Assembly (NCBI GenBank): GCA_033558025.1
Contig: JAUCEF010000009.1
Coordinates: forward strand, 1,116,001 to 1,180,000
Direction of reading: 5' to 3'
Origin: Phytophthora sp. 'mugwort'
Taxonomy: Eukaryota; Oomycota; Peronosporomycetes; Peronosporales; Peronosporaceae
DNA length: 64,000 nt
Position 1 is the stretch's first letter. Every line of letters begins with the position of its first letter. Made by a program: the position numbers and the translations under genes. Below are positions 22,792 to 33,109 of the stretch, in pieces. The notes below the pieces were generated by a model. It had not been told where the DNA came from. It saw only the letters and a program-made list of their open reading frames with translations, and made no database searches.

Positions 22792-23147
22792 ATCCAGAGC
22801 AACGTTCTCACTGTGACCTCGTTTTGACCAGGTTGTGACTTCTCATTCCAGTTCGAGTGGACAAAAGCTAGTGTCTGATCGCAAGTTTGATAGATTTTTT
22901 GTTCTTATTTTTGTAGCTACAATAGTATAGTCAAGTAGAAACCACAAAAACTATTATTGAAGACTAAAATTTAGTTTTAGTGCTTTTGAAGGCTAATTAC
23001 TCACTCGACTAGAACCTTGATGTAGAACGGTCCATGGCTGGCGTTTCACCACATTTATAATAGGAACACCTAGACGTGGAAGAGCTATGAATACAACCCG
23101 GTATCGAGACTCCCCTCAGAAGTAATTGTCAGTGAGACTGAGGTTTC
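22792..23147. other. Spacer whose 5' part is duplicated after copy 3
   Basis: The sequence around 22818-22865 (CAGGTTGTGACTT, then TTC-AGTT-G-TGGA) resembles that at 25025-25070 downstream of copy 3. The shared flank indicates that the duplication giving copies 2 and 3 included 3' flanking DNA. No separate gene is visible. Confidence 0.6.
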
Positions 23148-24959
23148 ATGGCTTCTTCATTCGATTCAAGTCGTTCGAGGGTTATTCCATCAGAGGTGGC
23201 CGAATCATCGACGTCAACTTGCTCAATGCATCGTCTTGTCAAGATATGGGCTAAGCAAATTGTAGACAAGTGGTTCGCTCTGCAGCTCGCACATTACGGA
23301 GGTAAGTACTCAATTGAGCGGATGTTAGCGCTCGAGGAATACACAAGGAATACGTCGATATACCGCGTGCTACTAGTTATATTTGGTGCCCCATTGGTGG
23401 TTATCGCGTTAGTGCTCTGCCAAGAAAGCATTCCGCTTCAAGATCCAGCTGATGGATGGGAAGTTAACTATGGTTTTTGGATTCGAGTAGGATTTGTCGG
23501 TGTTGGTGTGGGCTACGCAGCTTCAATCCAGATTGGCTTTTGGCTTGATACTCCTCCACTCTCTCTCAAGCAAATTATGGTATACTGTGTTTCCATGGGT
23601 GCTGGTTACGTTGCTGCTGGAATTCTAGTGGCGAAGTTTTGGGTTTTTCCGATACCATTTTTCATGTTCACACTGTCCATGGTGACTACTTCTACCGTCC
23701 TCGTATGTTTTCGAATCTTGGTGGGGGCTGATGATTTTCGACAAATATTTACACGGCGAGAGCAACTCCGTCAGTTAAATAGAATTGGATCGCTTCAAGC
23801 TTTCATGTACGTCGTATACCCAGTTTATCAGGTGCTTTTCACTGAAGCAAACCATACGGCCTACGAGCTGCCGGTCCTTCTGGTGCTTGCAGTGTTCCGA
23901 CTTGTAGTCAAAGCGATATTTGCAGCTGCTGCCGCTTACAAGGAAGATATGATACCAGCTCAAGTTGTCTTCACAGTGGATTTTTTCGACGCTGTTTACT
24001 TGGTGACGTTCCTACAGTCCGTTTCTTTAATGAATCTGGGGGCAATTATGGTTGTGGATATTGTCCAAACTGCGAGTGAACTTCTTCAACTTCACCAGCA
24101 AACACGACGAATATTCTCTCAACTTCAAAATGTATCTTCAATTACTGCTTCTACTACTACTACTACTTATGGAAACCCGCTCGCGGCAATACGATCACTA
24201 TGCAACAGCATTGACATACTCCATCAAAGCAATCGCCAAAGACGGATTCAAGTGCATTCGTGTATTAATCACGAACTATCTAACGAAAACAAAGTTTTGC
24301 TTGAAAGACTTGACAGATGTTCGACCACTGGAGGCTTAGCGGGGAACTTAAAACAACGCAGTCTTAAAACATATTCGCCCAGTATTTTAAGAGAAACTGA
24401 AGCTGTTGTAAGTGCTACTACAAGAACATGGTTTAGGAGCTGCCGATTCCGGAGTGGTATCATCCAACCGGTCTCACAACCTCCCGCTCAGTCTAATTCA
24501 CCGATTAAGTGGAATATTATTGATCAGGCTGGACGAAAAAGTTCAAGTAAACGGCAATCAGAAGCTAGTAAGACCATTGTACTTCGGAAGGCGCTGGAAT
24601 TACTCTTTACATCCGAGTGCCTCATTCTTTCCGAATATCTGGAGGTCTTCGTCCCATTTGTGTATGGTCTATTTGTTTTGGTAATGGTTAACCTTCCTAG
24701 TGCACAATACCATACGGAATTGGTAGGCGTGACCCGTGAAAACGTTGCCAGCATTGTCTCTCGCATGTTTACCTACGCATCAATGGAAGCTGCATCATTC
24801 GCCTTGCTCGTCGTAATCACTCAGCGAAATTGTGGTATTAACGCGTTGTATCAACTGGCGTTTGTGTTGGAGTCACAAACGCGGTTCGTTCAGTCGACCC
24901 TTATGATGTGGATACTAATGACATTGACATACCGCGTCACTCATTTCGGTACGTGCTAG
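23148..24959 (+). CDS. Oomycete multi-pass membrane protein, copy 3
   Basis: 603 residues, single exon, ATG at 23148. It keeps every landmark of the family: GGKYSIERM at 51-59, CQESIPLQDP at 91-100, membrane spans at about 72-91, 110-130, 143-163, 168-192 and 239-260, FTVDFFDAVY at 275-284, and a loop (about 320-480) with low similarity between copies. LFTSECLILSEYLEV at 486-500 opens the C-terminal membrane block, ending NCGINALYQLAFVLES and LTYRVTHFGTC. A run of five codons for Thr (near 24148-24170) lies in the loop. The N-terminal 30 residues are Ser-rich and unlike copy 1. Tandem position and close similarity to copy 2 point to local duplication. Function unknown; integral membrane location is the only firm inference. 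Confidence 0.88.
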   Translation: MASSFDSSRSRVIPSEVAESSTSTCSMHRLVKIWAKQIVDKWFALQLAHYGGKYSIERMLALEEYTRNTSIYRVLLVIFGAPLVVIALVLCQESIPLQDPADGWEVNYGFWIRVGFVGVGVGYAASIQIGFWLDTPPLSLKQIMVYCVSMGAGYVAAGILVAKFWVFPIPFFMFTLSMVTTSTVLVCFRILVGADDFRQIFTRREQLRQLNRIGSLQAFMYVVYPVYQVLFTEANHTAYELPVLLVLAVFRLVVKAIFAAAAAYKEDMIPAQVVFTVDFFDAVYLVTFLQSVSLMNLGAIMVVDIVQTASELLQLHQQTRRIFSQLQNVSSITASTTTTTYGNPLAAIRSLCNSIDILHQSNRQRRIQVHSCINHELSNENKVLLERLDRCSTTGGLAGNLKQRSLKTYSPSILRETEAVVSATTRTWFRSCRFRSGIIQPVSQPPAQSNSPIKWNIIDQAGRKSSSKRQSEASKTIVLRKALELLFTSECLILSEYLEVFVPFVYGLFVLVMVNLPSAQYHTELVGVTRENVASIVSRMFTYASMEAASFALLVVITQRNCGINALYQLAFVLESQTRFVQSTLMMWILMTLTYRVTHFGTC

Positions 24960-27500
24960 TTCGTTCAAATTAGTATCGGATATGACTTAATCTACATTCT
25001 AACGTGTACCGAAAATTTGGGATGATTCGATCAGGTTGTGACTTTTCCTTCGAGTTTAGCTGGATCAGATCCTAGGTATTTTGAAGTACGATTAACTATT
25101 GAACCGACAGGCGCTAATGAAAAACTGAAACTCATTCCGCCTGATGGTTTGTGGAGATGCGCTATCAACGGAAAGGTCGTGAGAAGACGGAAGATGAATA
25201 TATGAAAGCAAAGGGATTAGAGCGTTGTTGTTATCGATACTGGCGTTTTGTCGTAGTACAACCGAACCCAGTAGTCGTTAAAACTCGATATCGCGATAAT
25301 AGCACGTCGACGATGTGAGGACATCAGGCACGTCGCCTACTATTCGTATTCATCTTGCTTAGAAGTCGAAGTTATAAGATCGATACACCCAAAACGACTC
25401 GTATTTAAAAATGCATCTTTCACGAGTGTTAGAGCACTACACGTAGATCCGAACGAACTCGAATCGATCTCAATTATGTGTAGGAATCGAGCAGAATTAA
25501 TGGATAGTTGTCAACTAGGTACTACTTTTGTGAGTTTTCGGGTACTGTAGTTACTCCAAAACCTAATGGTCAAGTTAGTCATTTACATGTATTGCAACTA
25601 CTGGTATAATACACTAGCTACTGTATACATGTACCTTGCAGACCTCCCCTCGAGGATAGGGGTAAGGGAAAGCCGACATGACATGTTTTATTTTGCAATG
25701 AGGTACATTAATGTCATTTAGAACTATCTAACGCCGCCTAATAATGTCCATTACCTACGAGAGCCATGCCAGCAATCGATGGTGTTGCGATCAGGTTTGT
25801 GCTACGCACCTAGGTGTGATCGTTCCCCTTATGGCTACAGTGTGCCCGCCGCGATCTCCGAAGTGACCTCTGTCCGGTGTGCAGTAAGCTACTACTGTGC
25901 ATCGTTCTGCACGTGTGCGGCGAGACATGACATGTGGAACGTTTCACTTTGAGTATCATAAAATTCACCAATGACTCCAAAGTATTGATGGAACATCAAG
26001 TTTTGGGTGACTGCTCCAAATTCAAAAGTACATACTGCGGGCATTTTATTTCGCTCTGCAACTTAAACTTTTATATTTATCACTGTAAAAACAAGTCTGT
26101 GCAACTCGATAGTGCTACAGTACATCTAAGATTTGTGTTATTCCAGATTAAGGACGTGGTGCCGGTCTGTTTCCGTATTTCCGAATGGTGGGGCTTTTGT
26201 TATATGGTGTTATTCACTTGAGCTGTTCACTTGAGCCGTGGTTGTCGGACCACCACTGCGCAGACTTGTCGTTTTATTAATTACTGAAGACTCGAATATA
26301 CATTGGGCGATGTCAGCATCATTCGGTTCGTCTTGCTTTGAAAAATTAAATCAATATCAGTAAGAAAAAGACTATCATTCTTGTTGCATCTACAGTACAT
26401 GTACTGTAGAGTGAGTGCAACTCAATCGAACGGATCCTGGATTTTGAGGTATAGACTCAAACACCACTGCCTCACATGCTGTTTGTACATCCTGATGCAT
26501 TCTGTACTTTGTCAAAGAAAAAGAAGACACTAAAAAAAGTTAGAACGTAATTGAGAGTTTCGACTGTAGAATGACACCCAGCCTGATGGCCATCATTAAC
26601 TCGACTCAATGTTTTGTTTCACCACCTGGATAGTCCTAATTCTAGCTCTCTCTTTCACTAAATTCGGCAATCGGTTTGATTGGACTGCGCATGGCGGCTA
26701 AGCCTTATAGTCAAAAGAAGGTACTTCAAGCTAATTCGTATTGAGACCTTAAATGTCAATGCACCTGTCAAAAGTTTTTTTTATTGACCGAGGCGAGCCA
26801 TGAGCTGTCAGTGATGGCCGTGCTCAAACTTCTCACGAAAAGGCCGTTCAGAAGCGTTACTGTACCACATGTATGTGCCTACTGCAGGTTTGTTCAGTGC
26901 ATTTTCTGAGTGTTAACGTTTATTGTTTTTACTGAATTAGGTATTGCCTCAGAAAGTGAAGTTTTCAAGAAGACAGTAATTACTTCAAGTAACGCACTAT
27001 TATTACTAACCTATTACTGGCAGCTGTCCGATTCCTAATTGAAAACCTAGAGATATTTCAGGTGGTATTAACTTTGATCAATCGATGCTCCGTTTGCTCG
27101 CAGTGGTCGATTTCTTAATGCTCCCGTTGCTGTAAAATTGCTTATCGCGTGCGAACGTTGTACATGAAATATCATAATGGTATTGACCATTGATCATTGA
27201 CCACTGATCAATGACCAGCCATGCAGACAGAAGATCATGCACATTGTATACGGTGACCCTTCTCGACTGGATCTTTCCTGTATCGCGACTGGGATTCCGG
27301 GTGGCGCAGATTTATTCAATCCATAATCCATCATGCGCACGACAGGATTGCAGCTGCGTGCACTGTGTCCCTAGTACTGTCCTGGCAAAATACCCATTTC
27401 ATACTCCATCCAAGACTGCCAATCAAATACACGTCGGTTCCATCCGGACACAATGCTACCCATCTGATTTATATCTTTTTGCTATCGTCCAGTACTAATG
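24960..27500. other. 2.5-kb AT-rich intergenic region, no supported gene
   Basis: Frames are short on both strands; the longest (25934-26221, 95 codons) has no family motif. The first 110 bp after copy 3 resembles the flank of copy 2. A 22-bp perfect palindrome lies at 26389-26410, and a cluster of TTGACCA/TGATCA repeats at 27180-27215. No transposase remnants were seen, unlike the other gene-free regions. Confidence 0.6.
26389..26410. repeat. 22-bp perfect palindrome
   Basis: TCTACAGTACA is followed directly by its reverse complement. Similar CTACAGTACAT text appears at 26114-26125. It could be a protein-binding site or the trace of a small fold-back element. Confidence 0.8.
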
Positions 27501-27507
27501 TCATTTC
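27501..27507 (+). promoter_or_regulatory. Oomycete initiator (TCATTTC) of the first cysteine-rich gene
   Basis: TCATTTC fits the oomycete initiator consensus YCAYTYY and lies 42 bp before the ATG at 27549. This argues that the ATG at 27498, directly inside the initiator, is not used. Confidence 0.55.
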
Positions 27508-27548
27508 TCGATCCGCCTCGTCAACAGCAAGTGAGATACCCTGTTACC

Positions 27549-28178
27549 ATGCACTCTTCGCTCCTCGTCGCCCTTGCGCTGCTGGTGTCCCCCGCCATGG
27601 CCTCGCACTTGAAAGTGCACAGCCACCACCACATGAAGTTCCGCGAGGTGACTGTCATCGCCGATAACGAAACGTGCCCTAACGGCGGCGATGTGCTGCT
27701 GTGCGCAAGCGCGTCGTACGCGTGCCAGGACGACGGCGCTGGCGCGCAGAAATGCCTTGAACGTGACGACTCGTTCTTGGACGCAGTGGACAGCGACACA
27801 ACGATGCCCTGGCAGCAGTGCAACCTGTTCAACGCGTCGATGCCCTCCAAGTGCCTCATGGATTTCCAGTGCATTTGCATGGACTACGCCAACGCTGACT
27901 GCTACTGCATGCCGCCCGACGCCTGGCGCACGGGCCGCAGCACGGCCAAGACTTGCACCACGTCCAGTGGAGAGGTGGGGTCCTGCGACGAAGGCAAGTA
28001 CTGCCGTACTAAGGGCGACACCCAAGAGTGCGCCACGGCTCCGTATCTTCCGAGCAGCACGTCGCTCTACAGCGACTGCACGGACGACGGCAAGTGCGAC
28101 ACGGACCTGACGTGCGAGGACTTTGACAACTTTGGTATCTGCGTCCAGGACGATGGAGAGGACAGCGGCAGTGCCTAG
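27549..28178 (+). CDS. Secreted cysteine-rich protein A
   Basis: 209 residues from the ATG at 27549. An in-frame ATG at 27498 exists, but it overlaps the predicted transcription start and would put 17 residues ahead of a perfectly placed signal peptide. The chosen start gives MHSSLLVALALLVSPAMA, with likely cleavage after residue 18. The mature protein begins with a His-rich stretch (HLKVHSHHHMKF) and holds 18 cysteines. The first 14 align one for one with those of the next gene, including the C-x-C pairs around FQCIC and DCYC followed by MPPDAW, and a GKYC motif. The last four lie in a 40-residue acidic C-terminal extension absent from protein B. High, even cysteine content suggests a disulfide-bonded extracellular protein. 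The family role is unknown to me; an apoplastic or cell-surface function is inference. Confidence 0.85.
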   Translation: MHSSLLVALALLVSPAMASHLKVHSHHHMKFREVTVIADNETCPNGGDVLLCASASYACQDDGAGAQKCLERDDSFLDAVDSDTTMPWQQCNLFNASMPSKCLMDFQCICMDYANADCYCMPPDAWRTGRSTAKTCTTSSGEVGSCDEGKYCRTKGDTQECATAPYLPSSTSLYSDCTDDGKCDTDLTCEDFDNFGICVQDDGEDSGSA

Positions 28179-28523
28179 TAATATGGCTGCTGCATGAAGA
28201 GAAGGGTGGAGATCCTCCTCTTACATGACGTGAGTGTATGTTTAGCTATGAACGAGTTTGCTGAGTGCAGAGCTCTGATGCATTGGCTCTAAGTGGTAAA
28301 TAGAGCATGCGATCTTCCATCATACTTAAGTAAGGATTCTACTATTATCTCGGTGTGCGGCAGATGAGGTTTCGCAACGCCTGTGGGATGGGGTATTATG
28401 TTACAATGCTGCTACCTAGTATACATACCAGTATCAAGTGTACTTTATCCAGCACTCTAGCCAAGTCAAATGTCTCTCTATGTGTACAGCCAAAGTTGGC
28501 CAAGTCTCTGTTGGCTGCGTCGA

Positions 28524-28539
28524 GCCATTCCGCAACGTT
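28524..28539 (+). promoter_or_regulatory. Oomycete core promoter of the second cysteine-rich gene
   Basis: GCCATTCCGCAACGTT is close to the oomycete initiator plus flanking region consensus (GCTCATTYYNCAWTTT). It lies 62 bp before the ATG at 28601 and argues against the ATG at 28355. Confidence 0.6.
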
Positions 28540-28600
28540 CGAGTCAGCAAACGAGTCAACTAACTATCACACCGATTGTATCACTTTGAAGACTTTAGCC

Positions 28601-29182
28601 ATGCATCTCCTGGGCTTCCTAGCCATGGCATCCAGTCTAGCGGTCTCGCTGTCCATTGCCGAGCCTCTGGAAAACAAAGTGCACATGGCAGTAAGTGGCG
28701 GACAGGGCCCCGTGGCCCAGCCGAGTGTCAAATACTACGTCCACGTCGTGGCAGATGGAGAAGACTGCGACTATCCGGACAAAATTCTGCCCATGTGCGC
28801 CAAGAAGGATTTCGTGTGCAGGATGGATCCTGGCCAGGAGATGTTCGCCAACGCCCCGTCCTGCCAGTTATACGACCCCAGCAACATGCAGGACAACCCG
28901 TTCAAGATCGAGGAGACGGCGGTGGCGCCCTGGGGCGTCTGCGACCCTGCGGCTGAGCTCACCAGGAAGATCGGCGACCCGCCTGTGTGCAAGAGGGAGT
29001 TCATGTGTCTCTGTCTCCATGGAGCAGGCGCGAGCTGCGTCTGTGCCCCACCTGATGCAGTGGATGATGCTAATGGGGCTGCCAAGTGTGGGAACGGAAC
29101 TGCGGCGTGCTCAGAGGACAAGTACTGCCACTACCTCTTGGAAGGAGGAGAGGAATGCGGACAGAAACCTTATTACTCGTGA
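28601..29182 (+). CDS. Secreted cysteine-rich protein B
   Basis: 193 residues from the ATG at 28601. Upstream in-frame ATGs from 28355 precede the predicted promoter and would bury the signal peptide (MHLLGFLAMASSLAVSLSIA, likely cleavage after residue 20). Fourteen cysteines follow, each matching one of the first fourteen of protein A in order and similar spacing. Shared landmarks are a VADxExC start, PWGVC, MCLC, SCVCAPPDA and EDKYC. Protein B ends just after the shared PYY-type motif and lacks the four-cysteine tail of A. It carries one NGT glycosylation site. Tandem position, same strand and shared architecture show a local duplication followed by divergence. Extracellular location is well supported; function is unknown. 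Confidence 0.85.
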   Translation: MHLLGFLAMASSLAVSLSIAEPLENKVHMAVSGGQGPVAQPSVKYYVHVVADGEDCDYPDKILPMCAKKDFVCRMDPGQEMFANAPSCQLYDPSNMQDNPFKIEETAVAPWGVCDPAAELTRKIGDPPVCKREFMCLCLHGAGASCVCAPPDAVDDANGAAKCGNGTAACSEDKYCHYLLEGGEECGQKPYYS

Positions 29183-29284
29183 GAACGGAGCTCAAGGGGC
29201 TAGAAGGGATAAAGTTCTGGGCTGATACCTTACATGACATGACTTTCTACTGTTGCTGTCTATTATCTTACCTTGTTGGGACGG

Positions 29285-32200
29285 TTATTGTTGGTTGCAC
29301 TCGGAAAGTTTCTCTTTCGGTGGTGTGTTCTTGTCGGGAACTAGATCACGGGTGATAAAGTGCGAGAGTCGTCGCTTTGAGCCATATTCAGATGAGGAGT
29401 TTGAGCTGGCACGAGCAAATGGAAGCGAAGACAGAGAGAAGAACGTTGTTGCTTCGGTGAAGTCGTTTTCTGCGTCTGCTGAAGCTGCTGCAGTACTGGT
29501 CGATCGTGCAATGTCAGAAGTCGTGTCGTCTGTCTCTAGTTTGCGCTTCCTGTTGCCATGTGATGTTGTTTTTGTGGGGTTCGAGCTGTGCTCATTTGTC
29601 TTATCAATTGGTGACGCAGACACAGGTGACTCACGTGACAACGGTTTGCTTGTGCTAGCGGATAGTTCACTGATGAGCTTCTGTGACGTCTTGTGCAGAC
29701 AGTCTCGTCTTGTTGATGCCTCCTTCTCTGTTGAGTGCTTTTTTACTGCGCTTTTCGCACCAGCTGAGGCGAAGCGAATCCCCTTTTCTATAGATAAAGT
29801 CGACTCTCTTTCCTTTGTCCTTCGACGTTCATCACGCAACCGCCAGTGATTCACGGACTCCTCCAGATCGTGGATCTGAGTCGACAGTTGCATGTTTCTG
29901 ACGTGAAGCTGCTTCTGCTCTTGGACAAGTTTCGCATTCACGAGAAGGAGCTCACGGCGTTTATGTTCTACTTGCTGCTTGTCGTGCTCCACCTGCTGGA
30001 TTCGGGTCAAGTAGTAAGTTTTCGCTTTCTGTCCCGAGTCAGAAGCTCCACTTCGAGTAGGCGACTCATGACCACAACGACATCCAACGAGTTTAGCGTG
30101 CAGCTCTTGGTTTTCCGTGAGTACTTTCTCCAATTCGGCTACAGCCAGGCTAACTTGTGTACTCAATTGAGAAGAATATGATGACATTCCGTCTTCCACA
30201 TGCCTTTTCCGCTTCTCTTGGGCTGCAAAATGACCCCGTTCTTTCTCAAGTAAAGCGACTTTTGATTCTAATCGGGTGGTGGCGCTTTCGAGCTGTGCAA
30301 TGATGTCACGGTTTTCGACAATGTTCGCTTTCATGGCTTTATTTTTCGCCACTAGCCGAGCGTTTGACTGAAGTTGGCTCTTGATGGTCGATTTCAACGA
30401 TTCTTCCTGCTGTTTGCATTGACAGCACAAGGCATCCAGCTCCTTGACTCGACTGTTTAACTCTTCTTCCTTTGCGCTCCAGTCTGCATTGGATACTGAA
30501 TACTGCTCTTGGTATCGCTCCAGCTTTTTCATTATAGAATTGCGAGCAGCGTTCAGCTTATCCAGATCCGAATCATGCTCCTGCTTGTCTTGTTGCAATC
30601 TTAACGTCAGCAGCTCAACTTCAGTAGACTTTTCATCAACCAACAAAGTCATGCGAGAGATGGTGGCCGCAGCTTGATCTTCATAACGCCTGCAAACTTG
30701 ATCCAACAACCGCAACCACCCCGCATTTGTGTCTTCGGTTTGCATCGCAGCGCATTCAAAATGCCGAGCTAAAGTTGCTTCAAGGTTTTCCTTTTTTCTT
30801 GAGATGTATTCCAACTGCTCTGCTAACATTTTATTCCGACATGCTATTGTGTCACTGGCTTCCCGCATTTCGGATAGTTCACGACCTAGCCTGGATACTT
30901 CTTGAATCAATTGGTGCTCGTGTTTCACAATATCAGAGAGTTCCGTTGCTAAGCGATCTCGCGCTGCAACAACAGTTTGCTTTTCCAATACCTGCGCTGC
31001 AATATCCTCTTCAAAACACACTTGCCATTCGCTCAGATCTCGTGTTCTCATTTGGAGTTCTGCAACTTCGCATTCTAATTGACGTTTGGTTTTCTTGAAC
31101 TCGGACTGTGTGGACTGAAGAGTTTGCTGTGTCTCGAAGTATTTTGTCTCGAATGACGCTTTTAATCGAGTCATGTCGTCGATCTCATCCAAAAGACTAT
31201 CGATCCTTGCTCCTGTTTCGTTGTCAATTCGCCTCTTGAGCTCGGTATTCTCATATTCCAAGCGTGTTAGCTTTTGCATGATTTCTGGATTAAACTCGCT
31301 AATGCCACCAGCTATAGTTGGAGCGGAGCTGCAGCTTTCGGTAGCTTCGACAGCCGACAGGTGGCCAGCTGCTTCTTGCAACTGGGCGTTTAGCTTCTTT
31401 GATTCCTGTAGAGCTTCTTGACTGGCCTCAAATTCGACACGACTCGTTGCATGCTCTTGTCTCTCACGAGCAAGTAATGATTCCAGTTCTGATACGCGGA
31501 ATTCCTAATACAAAGCATGATTATCCTCTAGAGCATTGTAAGGGAATGAAGCGGTCTAGGCCTTCTACTCACCGCAGCAGTGTTCGCCTCTTTCGCCTCC
31601 TTGAGTTTCCATTGCCAGGTTACACCTTTAGCCACCTCGCTTTCAAGCGCGAGGTTCTTTTCCATCAGCTCGGCGTTTGTCCTTTCAAGTCGCTAAAATA
31701 TGAAAAGAAGCAGGACAGACATCAGACAACTGAATAAAAATACGATAAAGACAAAATACTTGCAACAGGGTCAAGAAACGCACCCGTAAACTGTCTTTCG
31801 CTCCTGATAACTCGTCGATCTTCGCCTTGTACTTCGCCACCGTCGAGTCCAGCTTCTTTATCTTTTCAGCAAGAGGACGCAACAGATCAACCTCATCACT
31901 TAGCGCTGGAACTCTGCTCGCCAGCGCTGTCTTTTCGCTTAATTCAGCCTTCGTCGACTCAAGATCAGCTTGAAGTTTCTGTATCTGGTCGTCATACTGA
32001 GCATGCATCGCACGCTCTTTGCGCAAGGCATCAGCCGTCACCTGCTCAGTTAATTCCCGTACCATATCCACCAGCTTTTCCCTTTCAGCTCCCGTCTCAT
32101 GAAACTTCTTTGTCGTCTGCTCCAGCTCTTGAGCAAGATGAATCTGCAGACATCGAACTCCTTTCAGCCAACCTTCAAGACTTTATGAATAAATGAAAGT

Positions 32201-32810
32201 TCACCTTACATGTTCCATCTTCAAGACTTCATTCTCTCTCTTCACTCTCTCCAGAGCCGCATTCCTTGACAAGTAGAGTGGAGAATTTATCCCCGGCGTC
32301 TGTTTGTCCTTGTCTTCGACAGCTTCACTAAAGAGCACTGCTCCTTTCGTCATGACTTTCTCGATGATGGTCATCAGATCAGCTTGTACTACGTCCTCCA
32401 TGGTCAGAATATCCTTGACGAACTTGTCCTTGGCCTCGCATTGCACCACAGCGCCTAGAACCAGCTCAAGAACCGTCTTGAGAGTGTCATTCAGGTCGCC
32501 TTCCAGTTTCTGCGCGTCGAAAGCCAAATTCGCCTCGTAAAAACTCTCGAGCGTCGCCATCACCGCCTTCCACCCGTCCAGATCCTTCAGATCTTCCACT
32601 GAGGTAGGGAATCTGAGTCAAATAACAAGAGCAAATTTGAGGTTAGTGCAACGTCAACAGCGTCTTGTTCCACGTAAATTTCAAGCTTGTCTGCACCTAC
32701 GCGAGCGTTAACAGACGCAGAACAACACTGACGCAGTCCTCCTGCGCATCATCTGCGTAGAAGGCCAACCAACGCATGAGGCTGGACGCCTCGGCGTCGC
32801 CAGCCCGCAT
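29285..32810 (-). CDS. HOOK-like dynein adaptor, five exons
   Basis: Proposed exons (minus strand): 32810-32701, 32612-32210, 32143-31784, 31692-31573, 31504-29285. All introns are GT-AG, 67-97 nt, and every junction keeps the frame, giving 1070 residues. The N-terminus (MRWLAFY at 12-18, then AFPTSVEDLKDLDGWK across intron 1) and following helices match the globular HOOK domain that binds dynein light intermediate chain. From about residue 175 the protein is long coiled coil. The stretch LAEKIKKLDSTVAKYKAKID, then ERTNAELMEKN, follows the order of the HOOK family signature after its D-E-x-D-x-LR motif. The last 150 residues are Ser/Thr-rich and disordered. HOOK proteins link cargo such as endosomes to dynein on microtubules. 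It is longer than animal HOOKs (about 720). The first and last exons were chosen from frame and homology only. Confidence 0.8.
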
Positions 32811-33109
32811 GCTGCTACTGCAATTGTTTGGCGGGAGGAAATATTAAAGAAAATTTGATCATCACTCTTTTTCATTCCATACCACTATGCCCTTTGATGT
32901 CGCATATATGTTTAAAATTTAAATTCCGCATTGCCACACTATTTTTTTTCCACAACTTGGGTCGAACGCGCACTCGAGCCAGGACGCGGCGCCGCGAGCT
33001 ATCTTCTATCGCGCCGTGCAGGTCGTCTCACACACCTCTCAGTAGACCCCGACGCTTCTCGGCAGTTAACGCGTCGTCTCTGCTATCTGTCCGTGCAATA
33101 TCCGCCAAA
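32811..33109. promoter_or_regulatory. Shared divergent promoter of HOOK-like and XMAP215 genes
   Basis: 299 bp separate the two start codons, which point away from each other. On the plus strand TCATTCC at 32872-32878 fits the oomycete initiator, and a second initiator-like GCATTGCC with a T-tract follows at about 32928-32950. No clear initiator was seen for the minus gene. Confidence 0.6.

Noticed and set aside
25934..26221. 95-codon frame in the 2.5-kb intergenic region
   Set aside because: No signal peptide, no family motif and no supporting promoter; kept as intergenic.
27501..28025. 174-codon minus-strand frame opposite secreted protein A
   Set aside because: Antisense shadow of the GC-rich cysteine gene; the plus-strand frame has a signal peptide and a cysteine framework shared with its neighbour.
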